Below are positions 1 through 13,200 of a stretch of 64,000 nucleotides of DNA, piece by piece (the stretch's first letter is position 1; each line of letters begins with the position of its first letter). The stretch spans positions 1,897,501 through 1,961,500 of the forward strand of contig OX453277.1 in NCBI GenBank assembly GCA_949710005.1. Reading direction: 5' to 3'. The stretch is from Ricordea florida (taxonomy: Eukaryota > Cnidaria > Anthozoa > Corallimorpharia > Ricordeidae). The position numbers and the translations under genes are program-made. The notes under the pieces are model-generated. The model ran no database searches, had not been told where the DNA came from, and saw nothing but the letters and a program-made list of their open reading frames with translations.

Positions 1-1293
1 GAAGAGCCATAGTTATTAAACTTTCACGGACAAGCACTATCTATCCGGATATTTACCTGGGAAGGGCACTACGGGCTGAATACCTCTCCGCGGACGAACT
101 CTATCGCGTCATGTGATAAATTCAAACCAATAAGAAACGGAGAAAATTTAGTGGTGAACTATAATGGACAGTACGTAATTTTAGTTTCAACTTTCCCTTA
201 CAACAACCACTATTGTACAGTTAGAATCAGCTCTTCAGTTTTCTTAGCGTGCACAGTCCGTGTAGTCCTTTCTGCTTTTTCAAATAATAATGTAATGTAA
301 CTCGCTGGAAGTAAAACCACACACAGAAGACGTTCTTGGCAGCTGCAATTAAACTCGCTTTTAATCGCCCCAAAGCCTCATGTAAGGCGAATGAAATATC
401 CTATACTAATTCCTTACAATGATCTTGTAAAGGGAATTGAAATGTCGCGGTTATACTGCCATATCAATCAAGGCCAAGGAGCGTCGGCCTAGGTGCGGAA
501 CAATTATTATTACAATTAGCATTACTACAGGAGCCCCTGATTACTATTGATTATTTAATCTTTCCATTTATTTTATCTTCACTTTCTTTTCTAGCAAAAT
601 ATCATGCAACTAGTAGGAACTAATAAACATGTTAAACATCCCTTGTGCACTACGCGTTAGCAAGCTCCACGTTTACTCAGTGATGGCTGCCAGCTTCTTT
701 TTTGTGACGGCGGAGAAGAGGGACGGGTCATATATGGTGGTGGGCGTAGGCTGGAAAAAAGGGATTTTCAGAGGGTGGGGGTGGGAGAGTTATAGTAAAA
801 GGGAGGCATTTATGTGACGACCGTAATAACGGCCGCGGAGGAGACTACGCTCTTATCTGTGTTTCTAATATTTTGTTTTTTATTGAATCGCAAAAGTGCA
901 GTGAACTCTTACGAAAATTTTCAATAATAGTTTCATGAGTGACCGCCGCAAATGAAAGGTGACTCGGTCCATTCCTCTGAGAACTGGACATGTCCCGGTG
1001 GAATTTATTTTTCCGTCGCTATTTGCCTGGTGCGAGTGGGAATGAAGGCGGCTAAAACTTTGTAAGACCTTTTGACTTATGAAGTGCTGTGATTTATGTT
1101 AAACCAGTGCCTGTTATCAAAAACAAAAGACGACAATCCAAAAGCCTATTCATTTGTAGAGCGTCTGATTTCCATATCAAGACACACCCACAACGAGTAT
1201 AAAAATGTAAATGATATTCTTGATTACTGAGTGAATTCTAGTCGTCTTGACATTTAGCACTCCGCTTCGTTCGGTTGAACATTTCTCGTCAAG
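1..1293. other. Intergenic region upstream of the exchanger gene
   Basis: AT-rich DNA with no reading frame that looks coding. The 62-codon frame at 629-817 has biased, low-complexity composition and no recognisable domain. The region just upstream of 1294 must hold the exchanger's promoter and 5' UTR, but I see no convincing TATA box or initiator. Confidence 0.5.
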
Positions 1294-4200
1294 ATGGCCC
1301 GCCTTTTGCAGAAAGCGTGTTTTATCCTTTTCGTGTGGTTTTCTTGTCAGGTCTTGGCTCCTTCAGACGGCAGATCTCTGTTCAGAAGAGTAAGTTTCAA
1401 ATTTGTGTACACTCTGTATTTTTTGATCGTAGGCCAGTGAAGTTGAGCTTCATTTATTCTAAAAGGCGGTAATTTTTGGAGTAATAATTTCCTTACTGGC
1501 TTGTTTATGCGCTGTTTTATTTTTGTACCTTCTTAAATTGTGCGTAGGCCATTGAGGAGGCAAAGAATGGGTCTTCAAATACGAGTGAGGGACGCGAAGA
1601 CACTTGCTCCGAAGAGAAATTTGGTCCGTATCCTTGCTCATCTACGGTAAGTAAATTTCTTTTGTTGTGAAATTTACGCGTTCGCTTAGCTTGATCCCCT
1701 GGTATATACGTGATCATAAATTCCTTGAGATTCCTTCGAAATTTCTTGTCGTCAACAACTTGACCAGCTAGTTAAATACTGTTTTATTAACGAAATAATT
1801 TTGTCTCGATCGCGACTTTTATTTTCGCGTAGCCAATAAAGTCGGAGGCAAAATCAATGTATTAAAATATGATATATTTTGAAAAAAAAAATAATAATAA
1901 TCGTAAGTTTAGGGAAATTCGGCGCGAAAGTTCTAATTAATTTGTGCTTTTCATTCTTGTCTCTCGCTCGCCCCTGTGTATTAAGGTTGAATGCCCACTT
2001 CGCGAAAGCGGGCGTGTAAACAACTTTATGGTAATCTGTTTCATCGGACTTCTCACCGATATCATGAATGACAAAATCGAAACCCGGGAAAACGTTGTAA
2101 AATGCGAGTAGGTTTTTATTTCAATCAGGATTGAAACTGAAAGCGGTACATTTCACACCTGTTTTCTTTGCATTCTTTGTTTATCGCAGCAAAGATTGCA
2201 ATACATTTGTTACGGGCCTACCTTCCAGGTACAAATTTCGGCCCAAAAGGCGAAGAACGACATTCCTTTACCAGTGTGTCGTGGTTTTGTAAATCCACGG
2301 CGTGTTTTAGAACATTGGTATGTGAATTTTCTAGCAAAACTAAATAATGTAATACGCTCTATTACCTTCGAAGTTGTGATTGTGAAGTAGACCATAAAAT
2401 ATATTTTTTGCGGCACAGAGTTTCAGCTTCTAGATCATGGAAGGTTTGAAACTTTTAAAGTAACTTATGCATGGCTAGGTGAGCTACTTTATTAGTCATT
2501 TATTTAAAAACGTTTAATCGAATCCAGGGAGATACATTTGAACTGGAACACATGCGCTTTTGATTCTATTTTGATATTCGAACTATGGTGAGAGTCGGTG
2601 ATGCGAAAAAAATATAAACTGGGGCACGTCGTTTTGAAAAAAAGTTTATTATTTCAAGGCCCTATACGTATTTTGAGACCATCCCTTGTATTGCATGCGG
2701 TTAACCTTTAATACTTCTGTAAAAACGGCCAAAAGGAGCAAAATAGAAAGTCCAGTTAGCAAACCAGAACTTCATGAGTCCACTCAAGTGGAACAGCTTA
2801 TAAGCCTCTCTTTTTTGCTATTTTTTTCACTTCACTGCACAAAGCGTCCCTGTAATACTAAAGAATTTTACTAGAACGCCAACTCCCATTTCATATGCAA
2901 ATTTCAGTTTTCCATCTCAGTGGATACGTTTTTCAAAAAAATTGTACAAAGCATTTTTTTCACAGTTGTTGACTTCACAGTCATAAACATCTACAAGAGT
3001 AGTTCTATTAGAGTTTTGGTTGTGTTTTATTTGCTACATTAAAATGCAGCTTTTTCATAGAGGCTTTCTTTTAAAAAAAATTATTATCCTGCCTGTTTAA
3101 CAAGAACTTTGTGATCTGCCTTTTTTGTGAGAGTGCTCATTTAATGACTGCATGTGTTATAGTTTAGTTAATCTTTTTATCTAAATTCACTTGTATTTTC
3201 AAAGTAACACTTTTGACAAAGCATGAGCAAGTTGCATGCATTTGGGTGGCCCAAGATAAATCCATGCTTCATGACTGATTGGCTTGGATGCATTTCAATT
3301 GATGCTTTCCTTTTGGTTCCTGAACTTTCTACTGTTGGGAACACACCCAGATTCTGAGCATAAGTATGACAAAGCAGTGCTATTGTTACTTCAACCAATA
3401 GATGTTGTTTGGTTTGTTTGAAGCCTGTGGAAGCATTCTTTGAAGTGAAAACAATTATCATTTCAGCTAGCCTGTCAGGCATAAAAAAATGATTGATTTA
3501 AGTGGAGCAATATGCTGAACAGCACCCAAAAACAATTGTTAACTGGGTAGAGATTTTAAACTATTTTAAAGGGCCAGCTTGGCTGCATAATAAGCTCGTA
3601 AACATATAATTTTAAAGTAATATATAATGTTATGGTTTCATATATCATAACGTTTTGTAAGTCAGTGTGTTAGATTAAGTTTGAATTTAAGGACAATAAA
3701 TATTTCAAATTCCAGTGATTTTTATCCTGGCAGTTTCCTACATGTCACAACATGGCTTAAAAACATTTAATAAGATCAGTGGAAGTCGCTGATCACATCA
3801 TAATAATTTATTAAAAGAGACCGAGACCAGGCAGTTTTACACAATAATGGCAGTTGAAAAGGGCAAGGGAAAGGGATGCACCATGAACAAGTTTTAAAAC
3901 TGCTCCATTTAAAGATTTTTGCAGTGTTGCATCCAGGTTTTATTGGGTAAGGGTCCTCTGGACCCCTTGGACAAATATTTGAGAGTCGACACCAGACTTT
4001 TGGGGGTCCTATCATAAATATTGATTTCAATCACCTCTTAATTTGATGATGAAGATGAGTGAAAAATCGCATTGTCGGTGTCCGCCATATTGAAAACTGC
4101 GATTACTGGGCCGAGCACCTCCGCGTGACGCTACAGCTCTCTCAAACTAAAAAGCTTTTGTTATGAGAAGTCAGAACTCAAAATGCGTAGCAAATGAACG

Positions 4201-7200
4201 TGAAAATCCGTCATCAGAAGGCATGGCGCTCCAGTGTTCATCCTTGGAAGTTTTGTTCTTCCGCACATGGCAAGGGGATTCTTTTTCTTCGTGTCAGTAC
4301 AAGGGGAACAAATGTGCATATATTTCAAGCATGATATTTGTGCGTCCACAGGGACCCCTTAGTGTTTTAGGGGGTCCAAAAGCAAAATATCGCATCCCAG
4401 GTCGCAATGATGCGCTCTGGATGCAACACTGTTTTTGTATTATTATTTTTTCAGATCACAGGTAATATTTTGCTGATGCTGTTTTATGGTGCCATCCTTG
4501 GAGTAGCAGCAAAGTGCATCTCTGGTAAGTGACTAGTTTGTTTTTAGTTTGTTGTTGTGTTATATCTTAACCTTAATTGCTTTATGCCAACAGTTAAAGG
4601 GAAAGTGCACACCAATGAGTTCTGTTTTATTACACGTTTTACAAATTTCAATGCTGGGGCACTGAACAGTAACATATGCACTGGCAGTAAAGGCACTGAC
4701 AGTAACATATGTCAATGCAGCATTGTAAACTTGCAGTCAATCATGTTAAACTTGCTAATTTTTTCAGTCAGACTACTGGTTCAGCTTTTCCTTTTAAGCT
4801 CCCGGTGTTTGTAGGAACTTTGTGAAGATAATAAGCGCATAATATTTTAATTTGCCCAGCTACTAAGATAGGGACCTGGGTACTACTCTGTCATCCCATG
4901 TTGATCTCGTGTAGTTTCTTTGTCATGGATAGGAGTTCATCCATTTCACAAGTACTTGCTGTTTATAACACTAATACTTTTTACTGAATGACAAGGAAAT
5001 TAAACGAGAGCAATGTGGGATGACAGAGTAGTACCCAGGTCCCTACCTCATGAGCTGGGCAAATTAACATTATGCTCTAAATGTGAGTATTAGTTTTGTT
5101 TTCTTTGTAATGGTCTCATGGGCACAGGTAGTTCTCAAATGTATTACTTCAAATCAAGCCACGTTTCATCCTTTAAGCAAGTCTATACCTTAGACCCTCG
5201 ATTTTGTACGATTTTGGTACTGAAGGTAATTTAATTGAGTTTTTCTTTCAGATGGTGCTGAGCTCCTGTTGGATCTTGGGTGCTCTCCATCATTGATTGG
5301 TAAGGCATACAGTGTTTATGTGCATACAAGTTGAAAGAGTTGTGTCCTTTACATTTAATGATTGTCCCTTTTTATATGGGTGTGTTCAAAGGTGCTTTAC
5401 ATCAATTCTTCTATTAATTAATAAATTACAATCAAACTTTATCAAAGATCAACCACAACACCGGGGTCTATGTCCCCTACTCTTATCAATCTTTGAGGCC
5501 CCACAAGAACAGTGCTGCGAGATGGGTCTACAGTTTTTGGTCCTTTTCCGAGAAGACTAGAATATCTAACCAATGATTTGCAGATGTCATAAGAAATGCA
5601 GGACATTCTCCTCAGTTAATTTAAGACCTTGAGTGCTGGTCTGGCCGAGGTTTGAACTCACGTCCTCCTGCTCGACAGACCAGTGCTCTGCCAACTGAGC
5701 AAACCGGGCGGCGGTTAATTTGCATACATGTAGTTATTTTTAGCACCATAGATAGAAACTGCTGACTGGTTACCTCAGTTGTTAGAGCATGGCACTATCG
5801 TGCAGGAGATCATTGGTTGAAACCTTGCCCAGACCATCACTCAGGGTCATTGAAAACAAACTGGGTAGAAAGTGCTGCCTTTGCAATGACATCTGTAAAT
5901 GGTTAAACTTTCTATTCTCAGATAAGAATGATAAACTGTAGGTCCCATCTCACAACCTTCGTTAACAATAACTTTGTGGGATGGCAAATGTTTGAAGATT
6001 AGGGGATGTAGAATGTGGTGTTGTGGTTGTAGGCCCTTGTAGTACTGTTATTGTTAGTGGCCATTACATTACTTACATGAGCCCATGGCTCGGGAGATTG
6101 GGCGACCACTCCTCACATTTTGACAATAAATAATTACAATTACAGTAGCCTCCTTATGCAGTGAAATAACATTGAATTTACTAATGAACCATCTATCATT
6201 TATCCATCACCTATATTTTAGATGGTGCATGTTATATATGTAATACATTGGATATAGAACTACAGCAGTAACACGTAACTATCATATTATAAGCTGCACA
6301 TTTGTTTTCAGGAGGTATTGTGCTTCCATTGCTGGGAGCTGTGCCTGACTCGGCCATAATCATTGTCTCTGGACTTGGAAGTGACGCCCAGGAGAAGCTC
6401 TCTGTCGGCATGGGGTAAAAAGCATTGTCCAACTCCATATGTACATTTTGTCATTTCATATTAACATTATTATTGTTATGATTACTTTATTAATTGTTAA
6501 TCAACAAACGTACAAAAGCATCATCAATATTAACTTAATGGTACAATAAAACATGTCTACAGTATATAATGGCAGTTTTGATGCTTGTTATTGTACAACA
6601 CACATGCATTTTCTTGCTTTGGCAGGGCTAGAGACTAATCTTTTAGCTCACTAGACAATTGCCTAGTAACAGGTCTAATTTTACTAGCCAAACTTGTCGT
6701 CCTCAGTTTCAGTGATTTTTTTTTTCTTAATGAGAGTGGTCAAGCTCACACATTTCTAAATCTAAAAGTTATGAGAAGAATTTAAATGCTCTCAAACATA
6801 GCGTCCTTTTTAACTCGTGGATACGCGAAACGTTTTTGTGGGGACTCTGATATGCAAATTGTCACTCACTCACTCACTCCAGTGTAGACACTCTTCGTAA
6901 TTAGTCGGATAGAACTCGGGAGCACCGATATGAACATGACAATTGTCGTCACCAAAGTCTGTTGATCAAAGTTCACGCTGAAAGTGTATCGTACCGTTGC
7001 CTGAGTTTGTAATGATTTTGTAGCTTAAGAGGACGATTACCGAGGCCCTGTTAGGGGTAAATTCCAACAAGCGACATGGCCTTGAAACGGCGACATGAAG
7101 AAGCTGAAATGGCGACGAACGACGAGCCGCTCACGGGAAATTACGATAGCGACCTTCGACCTTCCGAAATTGCGACGTGAAAAGGTTTGAAACTCGGACG

Positions 7201-10200
7201 CATGACATAAAGAACCTCACCAACAGGGCCTCATTAGCGGTCTTACTAAAATCAAAAGGAGTTTGAATGTCTCCAGTTAGGACAATGGCCAACTTGGAGA
7301 CTGAATTTCATGAGCCTTTGACTCGGCCAGGCGCTAAACTTGACCAGATGATAACTTATTCGCTCTTCCGACATCGACCGCCCCCAAGATTACAAGCAGT
7401 ATATGAATTTCAGTTGGCTCGAAAGTGACCTGAAGATGAGAAAATCTCTTGCCAATGTAGTAAGCTTTGATGAGAACTCGTAGAGCGAAATGAGCACTTG
7501 AATGAGAACTTATATGAGCGAAATGAGTACTTGTTATTAAACGAAACGACTACTGAAAACAGAATAAGTTGATGAATCCATGATGTGAAACCGAAGAACT
7601 TCTGTGACCAAGTCCTGGATAAGAAACATCGCATGTAGGACTTTTCTACTGATTTAAGAGTTAGTACTAACAGGAATGGAGTTGTAGAAGTATTGGGACG
7701 GCCAAGAAGTATGTCAACATTTACTTGTAAATATGGAGGCGCCTGCCGTGACGGAGAACCATGAAGGTTACAATGTAAGAAAGTCGTTAAAGGCTTCGAA
7801 AAGAGTAAGTCATGTAGAAAATGTATTAAGCGTTATATTATATACAAAACACCACAAGCCTTTACAATGAAAAGTTTTCTGTCTATTGATTTCCGAATTT
7901 ACCTTGAACTGAACTAGATTGTGTTGAAGTAGACATGTTGGAAAAGTAGGCTTACCTGTTTTGCTTACTGTTGTGTGACTCGTCATATTTACATTGTAAA
8001 AACAAGAAGTTAATAAGCATAAGAACAGAGATGTATTGTTGTATTAATGATGGCAAGTGCGACACTGAATATACATGGACTTGCTGTGATCAGTTGTAGT
8101 ATAGATCATCAGTTACAAAGTGTCATGATAACAAAGACACTAAGTCAGTCCACCTTATTCAGAAGGACCCTGCTACATGTGTTAGAAACTTTGAACATAC
8201 AGACAGTGAACAGCAGGATACCAGAACTGCATTTATATTTTGGCTCCATTTAATCCTGTACCCTTATGTTAAGTTATCAAATTTTTTAACAACTTTATGC
8301 TTGTCACCTGCCTTGACTGATGCCTAGTGTAGTCAAACGATTGGCGTCATGTACTCAGTGTATGTTTATTTCGAAAAGCTACTCAGGTCCCTGGTCATGT
8401 TTATGTGGTGATTATAGATTATTAAAATTATCTTGAAGTTCATTCAATCACAACTATGAAAAAAACACTTCGTTAAATTTAAAATCCTTTTTTCTCTATA
8501 ATTTTTGTAAACATATCCATGAGTTCACCATAGTCCTACTTTGATTTATTAAATATTCTCATGTTCAATGGTATCATATTGGTTTCATTTCTTTTCTTAA
8601 AATACTGAAAACTAGCCTTGTAAAAATAAATTTCACAGAGTGAACAACTGAGACATTAACATATTTAGCAAACCGACTTCCTTTACAATTCAAGATTTTT
8701 CCAGTTAACAATTGAAGGAGTGCCTACAATAAAGCCCCAAGTGACCACTGATCAACTCATCAACTTTGCTTCTAATTTACCCTCTATTTGCTCGAACACT
8801 GAAAAGAGAATTTGATACTGGATCAAGAGTCACTTAGGGTTTTATTCCACACAACCCTTCAATTTGCAGGAAGCATCTCATTTTCACAACAGGAAACCTG
8901 CAATAATTGGTTTCCCACACAATTAACCAGTTATTTTCAAGACAGTTATTTTTGTGAAAAAAGTATCTGTATTAGTTTCTCCTCTCTTTGAGTGACCTTA
9001 CCTATCCAAAATAACTTTAGACTGTTTAGTCCCCTATTTTTCCAAAGGATTTTCAATAATGCAACCTGGATATAGTGTGTAAACTACTAAGTGGGCCCAG
9101 TCAGGTAACATTAAGCTCAAGGTGTACAAAAGAGAGGAACTTCTGAAGGTAAAAGCTTAAAAAAAAAAGTGAAAAATGACCTAAATAAAGCAACTATCCC
9201 AATTACATGAAATGAATCAAATTTGGTAACTGGATTTACAGTGTATTGTGTGAGCTCCACTATAACTCCCTGGCAGGTTATCTTTTCTCTGTTGAACAAT
9301 CAGAATTTGACTTCACGACTATACTGTATCATTAAATACATCATTAAGCAAACAGATAAGAAGTGAACAGTTTATCGACCTTAGATCCTTAGTTGTTCTA
9401 GTAGCAAATTCTCCCAACTAACATAAAAGGATGTCAGTGAGACTCAGAAAGGAGAAAATGCTCCCCTGATCTGGGAAGTGGATGAGGTGTTAATGCAGTT
9501 AAATTCTATTTGTGCTGCTTCTTTGAATCCAAGACCAGGCATTCTTTTTGATATTAATACTGTAAATATCAATTTTCAAGTTCTGCACTAAAATGTACTG
9601 CATGTCTTTTGACAGAACCTTAGCAGGAAGCACAATTATGTTACTGACAGGAGCTTGGGCAGGGAGCATGGTGGTTGGAAGATGTGATCTGAACTCTGCC
9701 GGAGAAGCTGTCGATGGAACAGGTTATGGAAAGATCAGATGTAATAAGCAGGTATGAACTTGAAAGATGTATTTTGTGTCGCAGTGTTCCAGGCAAACTC
9801 AGAAAAAGCAACTCTGAGTTCCCCCTGCACTTGTCAAGTCTATGATCTTCCAACCACAGTCGGTCAACTCTCAACAACTACTCTATTAAGCAACCATTTT
9901 TCTTAAATGACCGTCTTGTCAAGGACCATTTTCCTTCTAAGTCAAACACTTTCTCAAAAGCTCTCTCTGAAGCAACCACTTCTCAAATTTTTTAAGTGAC
10001 CACGACCACTCTCCAGTCTTGAAACTTGACAAATCCCCATTGTTTTTTTTCCAGTAAGCAACCACCCAAAATCCTTGCATTACTCAGATGTCACAAAGTT
10101 CAAATTTTAACAACAACAACTTTACTTCATTTGCATTCTGTGCATTTACAGTTACAGTTGCACTAGTCATGTACTTAGAAATTTTACATAGACTCTGGAG

Positions 10201-13200
10201 TCTCAACTTGCACTAAATATAAGTTGTAAAAGGAAATGCCTAGCAACTAATCATAACCGCAAGGTTTTCAAGCGAGCAGCTAGTCCTTTGAAGGGACTTT
10301 CGGAATTGCAGGATGTCATAATAACTTAACACATAAGAGCAATTAGTCACCACTGTGTAGAGGTTTATGTAATTGAATAAAATCTGTACATTAACTGTTC
10401 AGTTGGCAAGTGTTGATGTTTTAGGAAAATTATAGCTCAGAGGGTTTGATACGAGTTGGGAGCTGATGCCATAACTCAGTTGCTATGGCTGTTAATGTTT
10501 TGCTTTTCAGTTTTGTAGATAGCACCAACATATTTTACATGACTGAAAGTATACTAGCAGGTCATGGTCACATGGCCTTTTAGAAAAAATTAAACAGTTG
10601 CAATGTAAGATAGGAATTCCAATTGCTTACAATATTTGTCATGGAATAAGATTAAGAATGGTTGTTTTCTCAGGGGAGCTTTGTATATTTGCTTCAATGT
10701 AATTGACAAGGTAATAAATGGTAATTCTAATCAGTGGATCAACACAGCTTTTGACTACTTTTCACTTTTCCGTCCACCAACCACCTACATCAAGCGACCG
10801 CTTCTTCAAGCACCAAGGATGTTTGCTTAAGAGAGAGTTAACTGCACAAGTTCAGATGCTCCACCACAGAGCAATAGGAGACTTGTGGGAGCAAGGCCGT
10901 TAAACTAGGATTTGAGTGTCAAAGTGAAAAGGGTGTGAAATTATGTTTCAGTGTGGTATTTGTTTCTATAGCACCCACAATAATTTTATTCTGTGTGCAT
11001 TAGCATGAGCCACAGTAACTGTAATGTTTTGATGTTAGTTTATCATCTTCTCAGGGTGTTTCCATCGTACCAAGTGTTAAAACAGCTGTTGGAATTATGC
11101 TGCTGACCTCACTGTCATACTTGTGAGTAATGTGTCAATGAAATCATTATTTAACTGTTCCACTTTCCACTCTACTTTAGTGTCTAGTTCTTTATTACTA
11201 GGAATTGTTTTTTCAAGTATTCTTAACAATGAGTTGAGCAGTGTTTAGGTTGTAGCAGTGTTGATTGTTACACAAGTCAGTAACATGACTCAAAGAAGTT
11301 AAGTAATAATTCTGTCGTTGAAGATAGCAAAAAAAATACTAACAGAACAAATGAAACCAGTTTGTCTAAAAACATTAGTCAAGATCACACGTAAATTAAG
11401 ATCAGTTAATCCCAAACAAAAACTCAACCACAAATGTAACTTTCATTGGTCTTCTCACTCATCATCAGCTTTCAGGCCCAAGTTTATTAGTTTTCATTTT
11501 ACTTTTACATGCTGTTGTAGTTGTAAGAGAACTCATTTTCAAACCGTTTGTACTGTATCGAAATTTCAGCATTGTCCAGGGTGCTGACTGGCATTATGGT
11601 GCAAGACAATTTAAACCACCTCAGCCAGCTTATGTTCGTAAAGCTGCTCTTGCCACCATGATTATATGTTTTGTTGGATTTGTAGCATACCTTATTTTCC
11701 TGGTAAGTTGTTACATGTAGGACATAAAATTAATCTATTAACCTTTTCTATCATTTACTAGCTCTTTTTTCTTTTCCTGATTTCATTTTAACTGAGAATG
11801 AAAACCAGTTTAACCCGTTATCTTGACAATCGCTATTGTTGTCTTTCCTCCCTCTTTATCATGTATTACTCAAAGTGTGACAGCTGCATTGAAAGCAGGA
11901 ATTGATCGCAGAACTGGAACAGAGTCAAATTAGTCCTTTTTCTTCCTCAGTTTATTGACAGCAAGTCAGCACAGATGAGGGCTGAAAAGCATCGCCAAGA
12001 AATGTGAGTTGACAATGTTCAATGATTTTGTCATCTCATTACTTGATTAAAATCGTAATGAGAATTTTAGTTTAAATGTTGAAACAAGTACTAATTGGGT
12101 CTTTGGTTGGATAGGATGCAACGTAGGGTATTACATCATTTTGTGATGATGGCCAAACGGCAGATGCCGAAGAGGGTCGGTGACATGACTGATGCATCTC
12201 CTGAAGACAGAGCTGCGGAAGAAGGTACGCAGCATTCTGCCACTCCAGTTATCTCCCATTCACTGTCCCCAGACCCATGCCAAGTATTTGCAACGAAGTC
12301 TTGCAACAGAAGAATTCACAAATAGTAAAAATTGATTATCATAGTCTTTTAGCCCAAAACTCCAGAGCAAAACTAGCAAACATGACAGTTCAATCATAAA
12401 AATTGAAAATTGTCCATATCATATATAATTCAGTTTGGAGTCTGCAATTGTTGGACTGTTTTTGAAATGTTTTGTAACCTGGTACTTTTGTCATAGCTCA
12501 CATCCAGAAAAAGTACTTCAAGGCATGGCGCCTTGGTGCAGGTAAGGACAAGAAGGAACCAACCGAAACTGACCCAATTGTACCAAAAGATGAAAAGGAG
12601 GTGAGTTAATTACCCCTTGCTATAATGGAGCTACTGTACTTCTGATCATATTACTGGTATCTTAACTGAGACTTGTGAGTGTCATTGTTGTTTTAATATT
12701 GTCTTCTTGAGTCATACAGTGTGGTTCAAAAATGTTAATCTGGCATTCAACCTCATCACATCAACAGATAGTAAGGGAGAATTAGAAAGAACACAGTCAA
12801 TATGTACCAATAATTTGATATGTTAGCAAATCCTACTTTTCCTGTTTACAGGCCTTCTGGTATTACGCGATGGTGCGATTTTGCACAATTGACCTCAAAT
12901 CGCATCCGATCGCACAATTCACGAAAAATCGCATAATTCAAAAAATAACGCACAACATTCATAAAATAAAACATGAATCAACAAGTTTATTTGGAATTCC
13001 TGCATAAGTACGTCATTTTTAAGAGGATTTACCTTGGCAAAAAGGCTAACAAGACTTTCTCAACTTCGATTTCGTATTTATTCTAAGTTTAGGACGTTAT
13101 TTTGAATGTCAAGGACCTGGTACAAGTTTCATTCTTAAAGAGTTGCCTATTGGTGTAACACAAACACGCCCCTTGTTCAGATTAGCCAATCTGAATGGCT

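Noticed and set aside
629-817. 62-codon frame near the left edge
   Set aside because: Random composition, no splice sites or homologous motif.
3177-3482. 101-codon minus-strand frame in exchanger intron 2
   Set aside because: Cysteine and histidine spacing does not form a zinc finger; no splice partners; no recognised family.
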